From an uncultured Clostridia bacterium (GTDB lineage: Bacteria; Bacillota; Clostridia; Christensenellales; Borkfalkiaceae): a stretch of 5,693 nt of DNA. Numbering within the stretch: the stretch's first letter is position 1; every line of letters begins with the position of its first letter. This document shows positions 5,580 through 5,693 of the stretch, in pieces. The position numbers were made by a program, and so were the translations under genes. The notes below the pieces were generated by a model that saw only the letters and a program-made list of their open reading frames with translations, was not told the origin of the DNA and searched no databases. The stretch is taken from NCBI GenBank assembly GCA_945835865.1, contig CAMAJQ010000066.1, forward strand, positions 1 to 5,693, in the 5' to 3' direction.

Positions 5580-5692
5580 AGGGATTTTCTCTCGAAGGGA
5601 GAAATAACACTTTGCTGAAAGCAAAATATAACTGCCTGAGCAATATAACTTGCCGTAAGGCAAATATAGTTGCGGCGTAGCGATAAATCCCT
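5580..5692. repeat. MITE-like palindromic element: terminal inverted repeats plus an array of small hairpins
   Basis: An 8-bp inverted repeat, AGGGATTT (5580-5587) and AAATCCCT (5685-5692), bounds a 113-bp non-coding block. Inside are successive short hairpins. TTTCTCTC-GAA-GGGAGAAA spans 5586-5604 (one T-G pair), TTTGCT-GAA-AGCAAA spans 5611-5625, and TGC-CTGA-GCA spans 5633-5642. TTGCC-GTAA-GGCAA spans 5650-5663, and TTGC-GGCGTA-GCGA spans 5670-5683 with a wobble. Spacers are ATATAAC (5626-5632 and 5643-5649) and ATATAG (5664-5669). Another stem, ATCCC-GCA-GGGAT (5573-5585), overlaps the left end. It resembles REP/MITE-type dispersed intergenic repeats. With one copy visible, dispersal is inferred, and the true right end may lie beyond the window. 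Confidence 0.55.
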
Positions 5693-5693
5693 A

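Noticed and set aside
5368..5607. 79-codon frame overlapping the rpsI stop codon, and the antisense frame 5289-5663
   Set aside because: Both run through the terminator stem and the repeat element, lack ribosome binding sites, and have low-complexity composition.
5573..5693. CRISPR array
   Set aside because: The repeated units are 6-7 nt spacers between unlike short hairpins. There are no 25-40 nt identical repeats, no unique spacers of regular length and no cas genes.

Overview
The window looks like a chromosomal housekeeping segment from a moderately GC-rich member of the Firmicutes (Clostridia-like). The basis is the gene order ecfA1-ecfA2-ecfT-truA-rplM-rpsI, a classic Firmicutes arrangement, together with strong GGAG-type ribosome binding sites on the ribosomal genes. 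Clear promoter and terminator signals are also present. I cannot assign a genus from the sequence. All recognisable genes are on the + strand.

Layout. (1) 2-853: the C-terminal part of an FtsX/MacB-type ABC transporter permease, cut by the left edge. (2) 927-3499: the energy-coupling module of an ECF vitamin/metal transporter, made of two different ATPases (EcfA1 and EcfA2, whose genes overlap by 25 nt) and the transmembrane coupling protein EcfT. No substrate-binding S component is present, as expected for a shared (group II) module. (3) 3553-4344: truA, tRNA pseudouridine synthase, preceded by two mutually exclusive hairpins and followed by a terminator-like hairpin that spans its stop codon. 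(4) 4389-5371: a separate ribosomal-protein unit with a near-consensus sigma-A promoter, a leader of about 80 nt, rplM (L13) and rpsI (S9). It is closed by a strong GC-rich terminator at 5425-5457. (5) 5458-5693: non-coding sequence ending in a compact palindromic repeat element of 113 bp. It has 8-bp terminal inverted repeats and a row of short hairpins separated by ATATAAC-like spacers.

How the genes work together. EcfA1, EcfA2 and EcfT form the ATP-driven engine that S components encoded elsewhere share. TruA, L13 and S9 belong to tRNA modification and ribosome assembly. The ABC permease at the left has no obvious functional tie to the ECF module.

The coding part is ordinary and I see no new defence, mobile or biosynthetic system in it. 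The least explained structure is the hairpin-array repeat at the right edge. The ecfT-truA double hairpin and the rplM leader also merit a look.
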